Shown here: in pieces, positions 6,739-14,952 of the stretch
Position numbering within the stretch: the stretch's first letter is position 1
Layout of the letters: each line of letters opens with the position of its first letter
NCBI GenBank assembly: GCA_030609665.1
Contig: JAUWBW010000003.1
Coordinates: forward strand, 1 to 21,909
DNA: 21,909 nt
Direction: 5' to 3'
DNA from: Methanosarcinaceae archaeon
Lineage (GTDB): Archaea > Halobacteriota > Methanosarcinia > Methanosarcinales > Methanosarcinaceae
The notes under the pieces: model-generated
What the model was told of the DNA's origin: nothing
Seen by the model: the letters and a program-made list of their open reading frames with translations, nothing else
Databases searched by the model: none
Translations under genes and position numbers: made by a program

Positions 6739-7311
6739 ATGGAATATCACCTAACAACACCGCTTAGTGAAAGCGACGTAACACAACTCAATGCCGGTGA
6801 TATCATCTATCTTACAGGCACCGTGTTCACAGCACGCGATGAAGCCCATGCCCGAATACTTGAAATGGAAGAAAAAGGCGAAACACTGCCATTTGATCTT
6901 GACGGTGCGGTCATATACCACTGCGGACCGCTCATGCAACAGATAGACAACAAATGGCGCGTCGTTGCAGCAGGACCAACAACAAGCGGTCGGATGTCAA
7001 AAATGACACCGCCTCTTCTTGAAAGGTCCAATGTCCGCGCACTGATTGGAAAAGGCGGCATGCAGAATGTCTCCGAATCACTCAAAGACCGATGCGTCTA
7101 CCTGACCTACACAGGCGGGTGCGCGGCACTTGCAGCAGAATCTATCAAGAATGTATCAAATGTCCACTGGCTTGATCTGGGAATGCCGGAAGCGGTATGG
7201 GAACTTGATGTCGTAGAATTTGGTCCACTTGTCGTTGGAATTGATTCAAAAGGCTGTGACCTGTTATCAGACGTACGGGAAAATGTAAAACATGCATTTT
7301 CCAGAATATGA
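6739..7311 (+). CDS. Fumarate hydratase class I, beta subunit
   Basis: Smaller, C-terminal-domain subunit of class I fumarase; it completes the active site with the alpha subunit encoded immediately upstream. The protein has 190 residues. Family blocks are [13 protein letters not shown] (27-37), IYHCGP (59-64), AGPTTSGRM (79-86), GKGGM (104-108) and YTGGCAA (124-130). The ATG abuts the TAA of the alpha gene and is preceded at 6-base spacing by a perfect GGAGGTGAT, the best ribosome binding site in the window, so balanced subunit synthesis is likely. The same subunit family includes the L-tartrate dehydratase beta chain, but the pairing and motifs fit fumarase. The gene converges on the secretion operon, with only 38 bases between them. 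Confidence 0.95.
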   Translation: MEYHLTTPLSESDVTQLNAGDIIYLTGTVFTARDEAHARILEMEEKGETLPFDLDGAVIYHCGPLMQQIDNKWRVVAAGPTTSGRMSKMTPPLLERSNVRALIGKGGMQNVSESLKDRCVYLTYTGGCAALAAESIKNVSNVHWLDLGMPEAVWELDVVEFGPLVVGIDSKGCDLLSDVRENVKHAFSRI

Positions 7312-7349
7312 TCTGATTTGATCTGGATCTGCTCTTTATCTATTCTTCT

Positions 7350-8339
7350 TCATACAAAGAATGTAAATGCTGCCCATGCAACAAATGTCAGAAGTACAGA
7401 ATGTTTAAGTCCGGCAGCAAACTCTCCTTCACCAAGTTGTCCTGCCACCAGTCCGCTTACAAATCCCTGTATCACAGATGCATGAAATAGAATACGCGTG
7501 AATTTATCCGGATCGAACGCACCCAAAAACTGCGATCCTGCACCTGCTGCTGATGCAGCTTGACCCGCCTGTGCCATTGTCGGGACAAATGTGGATGTCA
7601 ACATCAGAATAACAAAAATGAACACAAAGAATGCCATGTAAATAATCACCAGATATACAATCATATTTCCGCTTCGCTCTCTTTGAAGCTGTTTGATCTC
7701 ACTTGCATCACGGGCTGCAGCTTCAAGAACAGATGACACCCTACCACCAGCGCGATTCGCTTGCGTAATAAGTGCTACGGATCGTGAAATAAGAGGAGTG
7801 TTCATCCGTGCGGAGAAATTTTCAAGTGTATCCTCAAAAGACACACCCCATGACATCGATGCATTCATCAACTTGACCTCTTTTGACAAGTCGCCATATT
7901 CTCCTTTTGCAACTGTAGCGATCGCTTTTGGCAAAGTAAGTCCGGCCCGGCTCATTTCCGCAATATCTCGTAAAAAATTTGGCATATACTCTTCGATCTT
8001 TTTGATCACCCTGCGTTTTTTGTAATGCATCATCGCAGGCGGTGTGACGGCTATAAGCACCGTGAATATAATAATATCGTCAATAAAAAACGTACCCCAT
8101 GTGAATTTCATTCCAATAATGAAAAATATAAGTGCAAGTGGAACACTGAAAAATGCAACGTATGAAGGATAACGGTAAAGAGTCCCATAAGGATCCTTAA
8201 AAAACTCTTTGATTCTAACATTCTTTTTTGATCTTTCAAGACTCAATGTAATTGCATTTTCTTCCAATTCCCGAAGCTGACTTTCGCTCAAATTTACCTG
8301 ACCTGAAGATTGTGTTTCCGTTTCATCTTTTTCCACCAT
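7350..8339 (-). CDS. Type II secretion system F-family membrane protein (TadC/ArlJ-like)
   Basis: Polytopic inner-membrane platform protein of the type IV filament family (T2SF domain, as in TadB/TadC, ArlJ and GspF). The protein has about 329 residues. A cytoplasmic N-terminal region is followed by two spans (near residues 58-75 and 83-100), a cytoplasmic T2SF domain with EYMPNFLRDIAEMSRAGL, and C-terminal spans including the segment YLVIIYMAFFVFIFVILML. The frame opens at a TTG (8345), but GGAGG at 8347-8352 lies 7 bases before the ATG at 8339, so that start is preferred. It is the last gene of the operon, starting just after the stop of the second T2SF gene, and the pair probably forms the TadB/TadC heterodimer. 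Confidence 0.88.
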   Translation of the reverse strand: MVEKDETETQSSGQVNLSESQLRELEENAITLSLERSKKNVRIKEFFKDPYGTLYRYPSYVAFFSVPLALIFFIIGMKFTWGTFFIDDIIIFTVLIAVTPPAMMHYKKRRVIKKIEEYMPNFLRDIAEMSRAGLTLPKAIATVAKGEYGDLSKEVKLMNASMSWGVSFEDTLENFSARMNTPLISRSVALITQANRAGGRVSSVLEAAARDASEIKQLQRERSGNMIVYLVIIYMAFFVFIFVILMLTSTFVPTMAQAGQAASAAGAGSQFLGAFDPDKFTRILFHASVIQGFVSGLVAGQLGEGEFAAGLKHSVLLTFVAWAAFTFFV

Positions 8340-8341
8340 AT

Positions 8342-9265
8342 TCAAGCCTCCGGCGTCATACTACTAACTAAAACAATAAACATCAGACTTCCAATCGGTA
8401 TGACAGCATAGATAAGTAAATACAAAAACGTCATGCTGGAACCACCCATAATTGCCATGACCGAGATCATAATAATCAGAAACAACGGTCCTGCAACAAA
8501 TGCCGTCACATATGTCTCACCCAAAAGTCCAAGAGTTTCCAAAAACTCTTTCTGACGCTGCCTGTTTTCTACCACATACTGTTCTGTTTTTATATTGAAA
8601 TAATGTTCAAGCTCTCCACCTGATGTGACAACAGTTATTGCACCCTGCAAAAAATCCTGCATTAAAATAGAAGGTGTTGTCATTGTAAGATTTTTCATTC
8701 CAGTAACAAGATTATGTCCCAAAACCTCAATATCTCGCACAAGATATCTAATTTCAACCGCTACCTCGCCATATATATCATTCTGGGCAAGTGAACGGAA
8801 CAGATCAACAGGAAGCACACCTGCACCAGACATTGCAGACATGTAATTTATCGCATACGGCAACAACTGATCAATATTACGCTTTCTGTCACTTGCCATA
8901 ATCGCAGGATACGACATGAATGTCCTATAAACAACTGCAAAAACTGAACCTGTCACAAGAATACTGCCTATAATAGCTATAGCAATTGATTTGTAAGCAG
9001 CATATTCGGTAGTCCATGCAGGGAAATTCAACCTGCTGCCCGGAATATCAGGAACGCCGACATAGGAAAATATGACATTTAATCCCAAAAGTGCTAACAA
9101 AGAGCACATTATCGATGCTAAAAGTGCACCGGACAGATACATGTCATATCCAAGATCCATCCTATTTCTCAAGATAGACTGTCGCAAACCGTAATAATTA
9201 TTACTTCTTTTATGGTAAAATTCACCAAAAAGATTGTACGCAAATCTAAAATAAGCACTAGCCAT
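8342..9265 (-). CDS. Type II secretion system F-family membrane protein (TadB-like)
   Basis: Second platform protein of the same secretion system. The protein has 307 residues. The N-terminal part is followed by paired spans (about 45-67 and 90-112), a cytoplasmic T2SF domain with LLPYAINYMSAMSGAGVLPVD and the conserved YGEVAVE region, and C-terminal spans (near 250-272 and 280-300). It starts at ATG 9265, overlapping the last 8 bases of the ATPase gene, and its stop is followed directly by the next T2SF gene, so the three are tightly coupled. Two T2SF proteins in tandem after one ATPase is the arrangement of Tad-type systems and of several archaeal adhesive pili. No pilin or prepilin peptidase gene is in the window. 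Confidence 0.88.
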   Translation of the reverse strand: MASAYFRFAYNLFGEFYHKRSNNYYGLRQSILRNRMDLGYDMYLSGALLASIMCSLLALLGLNVIFSYVGVPDIPGSRLNFPAWTTEYAAYKSIAIAIIGSILVTGSVFAVVYRTFMSYPAIMASDRKRNIDQLLPYAINYMSAMSGAGVLPVDLFRSLAQNDIYGEVAVEIRYLVRDIEVLGHNLVTGMKNLTMTTPSILMQDFLQGAITVVTSGGELEHYFNIKTEQYVVENRQRQKEFLETLGLLGETYVTAFVAGPLFLIIMISVMAIMGGSSMTFLYLLIYAVIPIGSLMFIVLVSSMTPEA

Positions 9266-11531
9266 ACAAATCTTGCCTCACTATCTTCATCATCATTTGA
9301 GGTTCACGGTTGTATGCAACAATGATCTTGGAGATATCTTCATAATTATTGATCTCTTTTATGCGTGTCCACTCAAGGACTTCCTGTCGCCTCTTTAATT
9401 CGTCCCTTACCTTCATCTCATCCCACCCACGCATTTCCATGACGCTCTCAACAACATAAGAACGACCGGAATACTGATACGTATCCTTTGCCGCATTCCA
9501 CACAAAAACCTCGTTTGTGAGCAACTCGCCCGTACGTGGATCCACACCAACGATCTCTGTAAGTGACTTGCAACGCCTGACGCGTTCATCACCGACCTTG
9601 ACCTGAGCTTGAACTGCTACGACATCAAGAGCCTGCATCATAATACGTGGCACATTGATTGGCGGGTTCTCAAGCCTGTGAACAATAGACTGTACCGAAT
9701 CAGCATGCATCGTAGAGAATGTAGTATGGCCGGTAGACATAGCCTGGAACAATACATACGCCTCAGCACCCCGTACTTCCCCTACCAATATGTATTCCGG
9801 ACGCTGTCGCAGTGATGCACGCAAAAGTTCATACATCTCAATGGAACCTTTCGATTCCCCTGCAAATGATTCACGCGTTACACCGGGAATCCAGTTAGGA
9901 TGCGGCAAATTAAGTTCTCTTGTATCTTCAATTGAAACGATCTTCATCTCAGGTTGGATAAACAACGAGATCGCATTCATAGCAGTCGTTTTACCGGATG
10001 CAGTACCACCTGCAAATATAATACTCTTACTCGACTCTACTGCAAGCCACATGTAAGCCATCATTGCAGTTGAGAACGTGTGTAGGTTCACCAGATCGGA
10101 AGGGGTCATTGGGTTCTCATTGAACCTTCTGATCGTAAAAGTGCTTCCACGTGTGGTCACTTCACGACCAAGTGTCAACTGGATACGTGAACCTTCCGGC
10201 ATTGTTGCATCCAAAAGCGGATTTGATATAGAGATATGTCTTCCACATACCTGTGCTATCCTGATAACGAACGAATCCAATTTATCATCACCATGGAACT
10301 CAATCGTTGCAGGAATTGATTCATGTTTCTTATGATAAACATAAATGGGAGTGTCCGGCCCATCACACGATATATCCTCAAGCATTACATCCCGCATCAT
10401 AGCATCGATCTTGCCATACCCGATAAAATCACGTGTTATATAATACAAAATTTTTTCACGGTTTGCCGGTGATAATTTTATCCGGTAATCATTTAGAAGT
10501 GCATATACTCGCTTTTTGAGGTATTCCCTGGCATTATCCGATGTGATATTCTTTAAATTCACATCCAGAGTCTCAACAAGACGCATCTTTATTGTTTTGA
10601 GCAATTCAGACTCTTTATCAGTAAGTGTTGGCTCAATTACTTGATATTTGTATTCATGAAGATCGGGGTCATGGATTATCCGTATATACGCATATGGTGC
10701 ATTGACCTCATAAAGGTCAATCTCTTTGTAATTCGCCCCATCAGGCATGGTAAAGTCCACGATCGGACCATGTTCAACAAAACTGTATTCTTCGATCGCA
10801 AATTTTTTTCGGGTGAATTTATTGACTAGTTTATCATACAGGGACTCTTTAATCTTGATTTCTTCAACTTCTTCAATATCTTCAGTTTTGACGATTTCCT
10901 TTATGACCTTCTCCCATATACTATCGATTTCTTTTGGAATTTCAGTATTCTTTATGATATCCAGATGTGAACTGTCATGCTTGAATTTCATCTCTTCAAT
11001 CTTAATATCAGAACCTTCAGGCAAGATCAGATCAGATAATGAGTCATCATCAATATCAACAATTACATCAGATATGGATTCATCGTCATCCTGTTCATCC
11101 ATAGAACCTGATATCGACAACTGGTCATCGTGCTCCTCAATATCTTCGATCAAATGATCAACATCAACATTTCCAGCATGAGCGAGGTCCTCTTGTGATT
11201 CATCCACAGCCACATCTAATTGTTCATCGACTTCACTTTCGATATCCTCTACCTTCTCTTCATCCCCTACCTTCTCTTCTTCCAGTGGTGCATCAGCTAC
11301 ACTTTCAGCCAGATTGTCAGCAGGTGATCTTTCATTGCCAGCGTCAATAGTTTTGTCGACATCGGTTTTATCAAGTGTATCAGCAGCAACGCCAGTTGCA
11401 GCTTCACCTGTAGAGATCACATCCCTGACATCTGACATTAAACCGGCACTCTGGAGTTTTTTCAGTTTATCTTCAATAGTGAAACCTTTTTTTTCATTAT
11501 TGGCTTTCCGGGAATCTGCACTTTCATTCAT
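9258..11531 (-). CDS. Type II/IV secretion system ATPase (TadA/CpaF/ArlI-like) with long acidic N-terminal region
   Basis: Hexameric cytoplasmic motor that powers assembly of a type IV filament or Tad-type secretion apparatus. The protein has 757 residues. The C-terminal half holds the motor: Walker A GGTASGKTT 508-516, Asp box around IEDTREL 534-540, Walker B ILVGEVRG 581-588, His box HTTFSTMHA 602-610. Before it is the usual N2 domain with YITRDFIGYGKID (364-376). Residues 1-200 are unusual: highly acidic, rich in Asp, Glu and Ser, and probably disordered, making the protein about 200 residues longer than typical CpaF-like ATPases. The operon places it between a membrane/coiled-coil protein and two T2SF proteins. 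The exact machine (pilus, archaellum-like, secretion) cannot be told from this window. Confidence 0.9.
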   Translation of the reverse strand: MNESADSRKANNEKKGFTIEDKLKKLQSAGLMSDVRDVISTGEAATGVAADTLDKTDVDKTIDAGNERSPADNLAESVADAPLEEEKVGDEEKVEDIESEVDEQLDVAVDESQEDLAHAGNVDVDHLIEDIEEHDDQLSISGSMDEQDDDESISDVIVDIDDDSLSDLILPEGSDIKIEEMKFKHDSSHLDIIKNTEIPKEIDSIWEKVIKEIVKTEDIEEVEEIKIKESLYDKLVNKFTRKKFAIEEYSFVEHGPIVDFTMPDGANYKEIDLYEVNAPYAYIRIIHDPDLHEYKYQVIEPTLTDKESELLKTIKMRLVETLDVNLKNITSDNAREYLKKRVYALLNDYRIKLSPANREKILYYITRDFIGYGKIDAMMRDVMLEDISCDGPDTPIYVYHKKHESIPATIEFHGDDKLDSFVIRIAQVCGRHISISNPLLDATMPEGSRIQLTLGREVTTRGSTFTIRRFNENPMTPSDLVNLHTFSTAMMAYMWLAVESSKSIIFAGGTASGKTTAMNAISLFIQPEMKIVSIEDTRELNLPHPNWIPGVTRESFAGESKGSIEMYELLRASLRQRPEYILVGEVRGAEAYVLFQAMSTGHTTFSTMHADSVQSIVHRLENPPINVPRIMMQALDVVAVQAQVKVGDERVRRCKSLTEIVGVDPRTGELLTNEVFVWNAAKDTYQYSGRSYVVESVMEMRGWDEMKVRDELKRRQEVLEWTRIKEINNYEDISKIIVAYNREPQMMMKIVRQDLYG

Positions 11532-11550
11532 GCTAACACTCTCTTTTTGC

Positions 11551-11757
11551 TTAAACTATAATTTTTTTGCAACCTTCGATGTCATCACATAATCTGGCAA
11601 GTTCATCGTCTGTGATTTCAATTTTTGTATTAAGGCGCTTCAATTCATTAGTTAACTGTCGTATTCGAACAAGCATGAGATATGACATCGTTGAAATTGA
11701 TATTACAAGGGCTGCCAATGAAACAAATATAGTCCACTCAAATGCTGTCAAAGACAA
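11551..11757 (-). CDS. 68-residue single-span coiled-coil membrane protein in the MinD/secretion operon
   Basis: Not recognised as a named family. One N-terminal span (about residues 7-29, WTIFVSLAALVISISTMSYLM) is followed by a charged helix (30-60, RIRQLTNELKRLNTKIEITDDEL) with heptad spacing, so it is probably a bitopic protein with a short coiled coil. Translation starts at TTG 11757, directly after the TGA of the MinD-like gene; a strong GGAGGTATC (11761-11769) lies 6 bases upstream and decides this start. Position between MinD and the ATPase suggests a membrane partner that links the two, but that is inference. The ATPase gene follows after 19 bases. Confidence 0.75.
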   Translation of the reverse strand: MSLTAFEWTIFVSLAALVISISTMSYLMLVRIRQLTNELKRLNTKIEITDDELARLCDDIEGCKKIIV

Positions 11758-12549
11758 TCAGATACCTCCAAACAATGCACGTGCAAGCCTGTCCACAAAT
11801 CCTTCCTTCTTTTCAACTTCTTCAGTTTCAACTGGCATCTCTACACCAGCCAAAGATGCTGCCAGCCTCTTGAACGAGATCGATGCCGGAGATTCTGGAT
11901 ATTTCACCACTACTGGCATCCTGAATGCAGATGCGTTCCTGACATTTGTATCATCTGGCACTGTTTCAAGAATCCTGGCATCAAGCAGGCTTTCAACTTT
12001 TTGTTTACTCAGTTCGGTTGTCGTCGTTCCTACCCTGTTTAGCACCACACCCATAACAGTACTATCGATCATTTCAACAAGTACTTTTGTTTTAAGCGCA
12101 TCTGCAAGAGATGATATTTCTGGATTTACCACTAAAATAACATCATCTGCAATTGCAAGTGGAACCACACCGTCCTTGCTTATGCCTGCCGGTGCGTCAA
12201 TTAGCATGTAATCATATTTTTCAACTAAATTCCCCATAACCTCGATCATCTTCTCAGGATCAGCATTCTGGAATCCCTGCAAAGAGATTCCACTTGGCAA
12301 TACCTTTAGACCATTAGGTCCATCGTATATGGCATCTTCAACATCTGCTGTGCCTGCTAATACTTCATGAAGTGTTACTTCTGACTTTTCAAGTCCGAGA
12401 ACAAGCCCCAGATTCGCCATTCCGATATCAGCATCTAAAATAAGTGTTTTTTTCCCCAGCCCCGCTAAAGAAGTACCAAGATTCACGGTAGTAGTTGTCT
12501 TTCCGGTCCCACCTTTTCCGGATGCAATTGTATATACTTTTGCTGTCAT
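11758..12549 (-). CDS. minD: MinD/ParA-family ATPase with membrane-targeting tail
   Basis: ATP-dependent dimerising switch of the SIMIBI class. The protein has 263 residues. The deviant Walker A GKGGTGKTTT lies at 11-20, with signature Lys 12 and Lys 17. Switch I is DADIGMANLG (39-48), and Walker B is LIDAPAG (116-122). The last 20 residues, with KKEGFVDRLARALFGGI, form an amphipathic helix much like the MinD membrane-targeting sequence, so it probably binds membrane when ATP-bound. It is the first gene of the secretion operon, and ATPases of this class place or regulate pili and flagella (TadZ/CpaE, FlhG), so control of filament position is a fair guess. It has a strong GGTGGTGA ribosome binding site (12556-12563) and a TATA-like stretch near 12570. 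Confidence 0.88.
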   Translation of the reverse strand: MTAKVYTIASGKGGTGKTTTTVNLGTSLAGLGKKTLILDADIGMANLGLVLGLEKSEVTLHEVLAGTADVEDAIYDGPNGLKVLPSGISLQGFQNADPEKMIEVMGNLVEKYDYMLIDAPAGISKDGVVPLAIADDVILVVNPEISSLADALKTKVLVEMIDSTVMGVVLNRVGTTTTELSKQKVESLLDARILETVPDDTNVRNASAFRMPVVVKYPESPASISFKRLAASLAGVEMPVETEEVEKKEGFVDRLARALFGGI

Positions 12550-12632
12550 TATGATTCACCACCCAGCCCTATTATATTATGATATTGCTGTAAAATTGAA
12601 TGTCCTGTATTTCACAATTTTTCAATATCTGC

Positions 12633-12662
12633 ACTAATAATCGTACTGTGTCCATTATTAGT
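12633..12662. promoter_or_regulatory. 9-bp inverted repeat in the divergent minD / tsr3 intergenic region
   Basis: ACTAATAAT (12633-12641) and ATTATTAGT (12654-12662) are perfect reverse complements separated by 12 bases. The site is about 85 bases upstream of minD in an AT-rich divergent spacer (12550-12840) and could be an operator for the secretion operon. The rest of the spacer is AT-rich promoter-like sequence with no gene. Confidence 0.4.
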
Positions 12663-12840
12663 TGTTTGTGCATATATCAAGTTTTGCACACCATACCCAA
12701 AAACTGATAATGAGATTATTGTCAATCTATTATATTTGCTTACTAAATATGTTTTATCAAATATAACATAAATATGTATCTATTCTATTAAATCATATGC
12801 GTAAAACATATAACAGGTATATACCACAAACTGAACAGAA

Positions 12841-13362
12841 ATGAATCATAAAAATATCCAGAACGTAAAACTTTACATATATCATGCCAGACAGTGTGAC
12901 CCAAAAAAGTGCACCGGAAAGAAACTTGCACGTTTTGGGCTTGCTAACCTTTTTGAAAAGATACAGAAAATCCCGCGAGGTTCGATCTTGCTTGACCCGA
13001 TGGCAGAAAAAGCATTATCCCCCACAGATGATATCGCACGCGGCATCACCGTTTTGGATTGTTCATGGGAAGAAGTGGAACGCGTATTCCCGCAACTGGA
13101 AAAGAAAAATCTCCAGCATCGCGCTCTTCCATATCTTGTCGCTGCAAATCCAGTGAATTTCGGAAAACCCTTCAAGTTAAATTCAGTCGAGGCATTTGCA
13201 GCGTCACTTTACATACTAGGACGTAAGGAACAGGCATCAGCAATTCTTTCCAAGTTCAACTGGGGACATACATTCCTTGAGTTGAATTATGAACCTCTTG
13301 AGGATTATTCCAAGGCAAAGGACAGCCGCGAGATATTACAAATACAGGACGAGTACATGTAA
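12841..13362 (+). CDS. tsr3: 16S rRNA aminocarboxypropyltransferase Tsr3 (DUF367)
   Basis: SAM-dependent acp transferase of the SPOUT-like Tsr3 family. In eukaryotes Tsr3 adds the aminocarboxypropyl group to a hypermodified pseudouridine near the ribosomal P site, and archaeal members are thought to do the same on 16S rRNA. The protein has 173 residues. Family blocks are [19 protein letters not shown] (15-33), the [13 protein letters not shown] region, LDCSWEE (a DCSW motif), [17 protein letters not shown] and [14 protein letters not shown]. The ATG at 12841 has no ribosome binding site, but ATATAA near 12808-12813 is at the distance expected for a nearly leaderless transcript. A LOG-family gene follows after 25 bases. 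Confidence 0.9.
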   Translation: MNHKNIQNVKLYIYHARQCDPKKCTGKKLARFGLANLFEKIQKIPRGSILLDPMAEKALSPTDDIARGITVLDCSWEEVERVFPQLEKKNLQHRALPYLVAANPVNFGKPFKLNSVEAFAASLYILGRKEQASAILSKFNWGHTFLELNYEPLEDYSKAKDSREILQIQDEYM

Positions 13363-13387
13363 TTCAGATTGGGGTTGGTGGTTAATC

Positions 13388-13843
13388 ATGGTCAATGAAC
13401 AGATAGGAGTTATCGGTGCAGGAAATTGCGATGAAAGTATCGCAATGATTGCAGAGGAAGTTGGACAAGAGATCGCAAAACGCGGTGCAGTTCTCATCTG
13501 CGGCGGGCTTGGCGGTGTTATGCAAGCTGCCGCGTGTGGTGCAAAACAAGAAGGTGGCACGACAATCGGCATCTTGCCGGGGAGCAGGCGCGAAGATGCA
13601 AATCCTTACATCGACATTGTAATATTGAGTGCGATGGGACATGCAAGGAATGCCATTATTGCGCAGTCATGCGATGCGCTTATCGCAATAGATGGGGAAT
13701 ACGGAACGCTTTCGGAAATCGCGCTTTCACTGAAGATGGGGAAAAAGGTAGTTGTGCTTGAATCAGAGTGGAAGATCGAGGGTACACGCGTGGCGAAAGA
13801 TGCGCAAGAGGCTGTGAATATGGCTTTTGGGGAAAAACAATAG
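13388..13843 (+). CDS. LOG-family / TIGR00725-type nucleotide-binding protein
   Basis: Rossmann-fold protein of the lysine decarboxylase-like (LOG, YvdD) superfamily. Some members cleave nucleoside 5'-monophosphates to ribose 5-phosphate and base, but the role of this archaeal branch is not settled. With this start the protein has 151 residues. It shows IGVIGAGN (6-13), the glycine-rich ICGGLGGVMQAAACGA, GILPGSRR and IDGEYGTLSEIALSLKMGKKV, which stands where LOG enzymes have PGGxGTxxE. The leading PGG is replaced by DGEYG, so LOG hydrolase activity is uncertain. The frame extends upstream to 13289 inside tsr3, but ATG 13388 has GGTGGT at 13376-13381 and begins at the fold's first strand. It is probably cotranscribed with tsr3. 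Confidence 0.82.
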   Translation: MVNEQIGVIGAGNCDESIAMIAEEVGQEIAKRGAVLICGGLGGVMQAAACGAKQEGGTTIGILPGSRREDANPYIDIVILSAMGHARNAIIAQSCDALIAIDGEYGTLSEIALSLKMGKKVVVLESEWKIEGTRVAKDAQEAVNMAFGEKQ

Positions 13844-13891
13844 TTCAAAATACTATTAAGAGATAATTTATTCCAAAGGACGACATGAAAC

Positions 13892-14479
13892 ATGCTCAAC
13901 CAACTTAAAACCACCATAAGAACAGCAACCATCCCAATAGCAAAAGCCATCCCCCTATCTCCGAATGTATTAACGCTCATTGGTCTCATAATAAGTGTCG
14001 TGTCGGCGGCTGCGTTCGCGCGCGGGGAACTCATAATGGGTGGTGTGCTGATCCTCGTAAGCGGATTATTCGACATACTCGATGGTGCGGTTGCCAGAGC
14101 GAATGGGCGCATGACATCCTTTGGTGGTTTTCTTGATTCGGTCTGCGACAGGTATGCGGACGCTGTAGTTTTCATTGGCATTATGTACGGCGCGCTGGCT
14201 GGCAGCATCTCGGCACATGCACTGTTTGGCATATCCCTATGGCTGTGGTGCGCAATGGCACTTATCGGCTCGTTGCTTGTAAGTTACACGCGTGCGCGGG
14301 CAGAGGGTGCGGGTGTTGAAAACATGGATGTCGGGATCGCCGAGCGTCCTGAGAGAATGATATTGCTTTCGGTTGGTGCATTCAGTGGACTAATTGCATG
14401 GGCGATTGTGGTAATCGTGATATTGACCCACATAACCATCATCCAAAGGATCTTGTATGCGAAAAAACATCTTGGATGA
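13892..14479 (+). CDS. CDP-alcohol phosphatidyltransferase, probably archaetidylinositol phosphate synthase
   Basis: Integral membrane enzyme that transfers a CDP-archaeol headgroup. The protein has 195 residues with about six hydrophobic segments. The complete CDP-OH-P motif DGxxARx8Gx3Dx3D runs from D64 to D86 (D64 G65, A68 R69, G78, D82, D86), so it should be catalytically active. The LSPNVLTLIGL block at 22-32 precedes it, and the AERPERMI segment after the motif is seen in the inositol-phosphate branch of archaeal enzymes; archaetidylserine or glycerophosphate transfer are alternatives. The ATG at 13892 follows AAAGGA at 13875-13880. It lies 48 bases after the LOG-family gene, and a small AATAGT/ACTATT inverted repeat (13839-13857) sits between. 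Confidence 0.85.
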   Translation: MLNQLKTTIRTATIPIAKAIPLSPNVLTLIGLIISVVSAAAFARGELIMGGVLILVSGLFDILDGAVARANGRMTSFGGFLDSVCDRYADAVVFIGIMYGALAGSISAHALFGISLWLWCAMALIGSLLVSYTRARAEGAGVENMDVGIAERPERMILLSVGAFSGLIAWAIVVIVILTHITIIQRILYAKKHLG

Positions 14480-14547
14480 CAAGGAACAGTGAATAAACTT
14501 GCTTAATATTGCCGTACTTGTTTAGATCGTTTTGATGCCGAGTCAAT

Positions 14548-14758
14548 CCGCCGTAGGCGGCACATTCCACACATCATGACAAAATATCCATATCGGTCGG
14601 ATTAATCTTCATAATATAACATAGATAAAATATATATAACAAGAAAATCTTCGAGAATGTTCAGATTCATTCTGTGTGCATATTTTCACAAATTCGATTT
14701 GTTGCGAAAACGTTCATATCGTTCGCATCAGTGATGTGGAAATGCGCCGCCTGCGGCG
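14548..14758. repeat. Inverted pair of GC-rich hairpins bounding about 210 bases
   Basis: Left: CCGCC GTA GGCGG (14548-14560). Right: CCGCC TGC GGCGG (14746-14758). The right copy with its left flank is the reverse complement of the left copy with its right flank: 18 of the first 21 positions match, and the similarity continues through CACATCA. GC content of the hairpins contrasts sharply with the surroundings. This may be a small non-autonomous element or a convergent pair of single elements. Confidence 0.6.
14624..14650 (-). repeat. Degenerate fragment of the hairpin-repeat linker
   Basis: Read on the minus strand, this segment runs GATTTTCTTGTT and then a TATATA-rich stretch. It resembles the end of copy B plus the linker to copy C (GATTTTCTCGTT, 5589-5600, then TATATAATTTATAG). 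No hairpin is left, so it is called a relic. Confidence 0.35.
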
Positions 14759-14952
14759 GTTGTGTTGGTTTTAGTTTCAGATGGAACAATCTCATTTAAG
14801 CAGCTATCTTACAACAGCTATACAAATACATATCACCTATACTACCATGACCAAAGCGATATTATTTAATTGTTTGATACCCATTATACAAGCCTGACAA
14901 TATTCTAATTCACATTATCGAATGTTAATCATAAAATCATAGAGGACTAAAA

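Larger units (their letters stand above)
14480..14952. other. Repeat-bearing intergenic region before purS
   Basis: These 473 bases contain no credible gene. They hold an inverted pair of GC-rich mini-hairpins (14548-14758) in otherwise AT-rich DNA, a degenerate fragment of the hairpin-repeat linker (14624-14650), and near 14858-14870 a BRE/TATA-like AAAGCGATATTATTTAAT segment that may be the purS promoter. Confidence 0.55.

Noticed and set aside
10747..11157. Ser-rich plus-strand open frame
   Set aside because: It is the antisense of the acidic Asp/Glu/Ser region of the secretion ATPase; composition mirrors it exactly.
11567..12211. 214-codon plus-strand open frame, Ser/Thr rich
   Set aside because: It is a shadow of the MinD-like gene and the 68-residue gene on the other strand.
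13289..13387. Upstream extension of the LOG-family gene
   Set aside because: It lies inside tsr3 in another frame, and the ATG at 13388 has a ribosome binding site and begins at the first strand of the fold.
14480..14952. Possible tRNA or other stable RNA gene in the purS spacer
   Set aside because: No cloverleaf arms or GC-rich RNA body were found; only the short GC hairpins and AT-rich DNA are visible.
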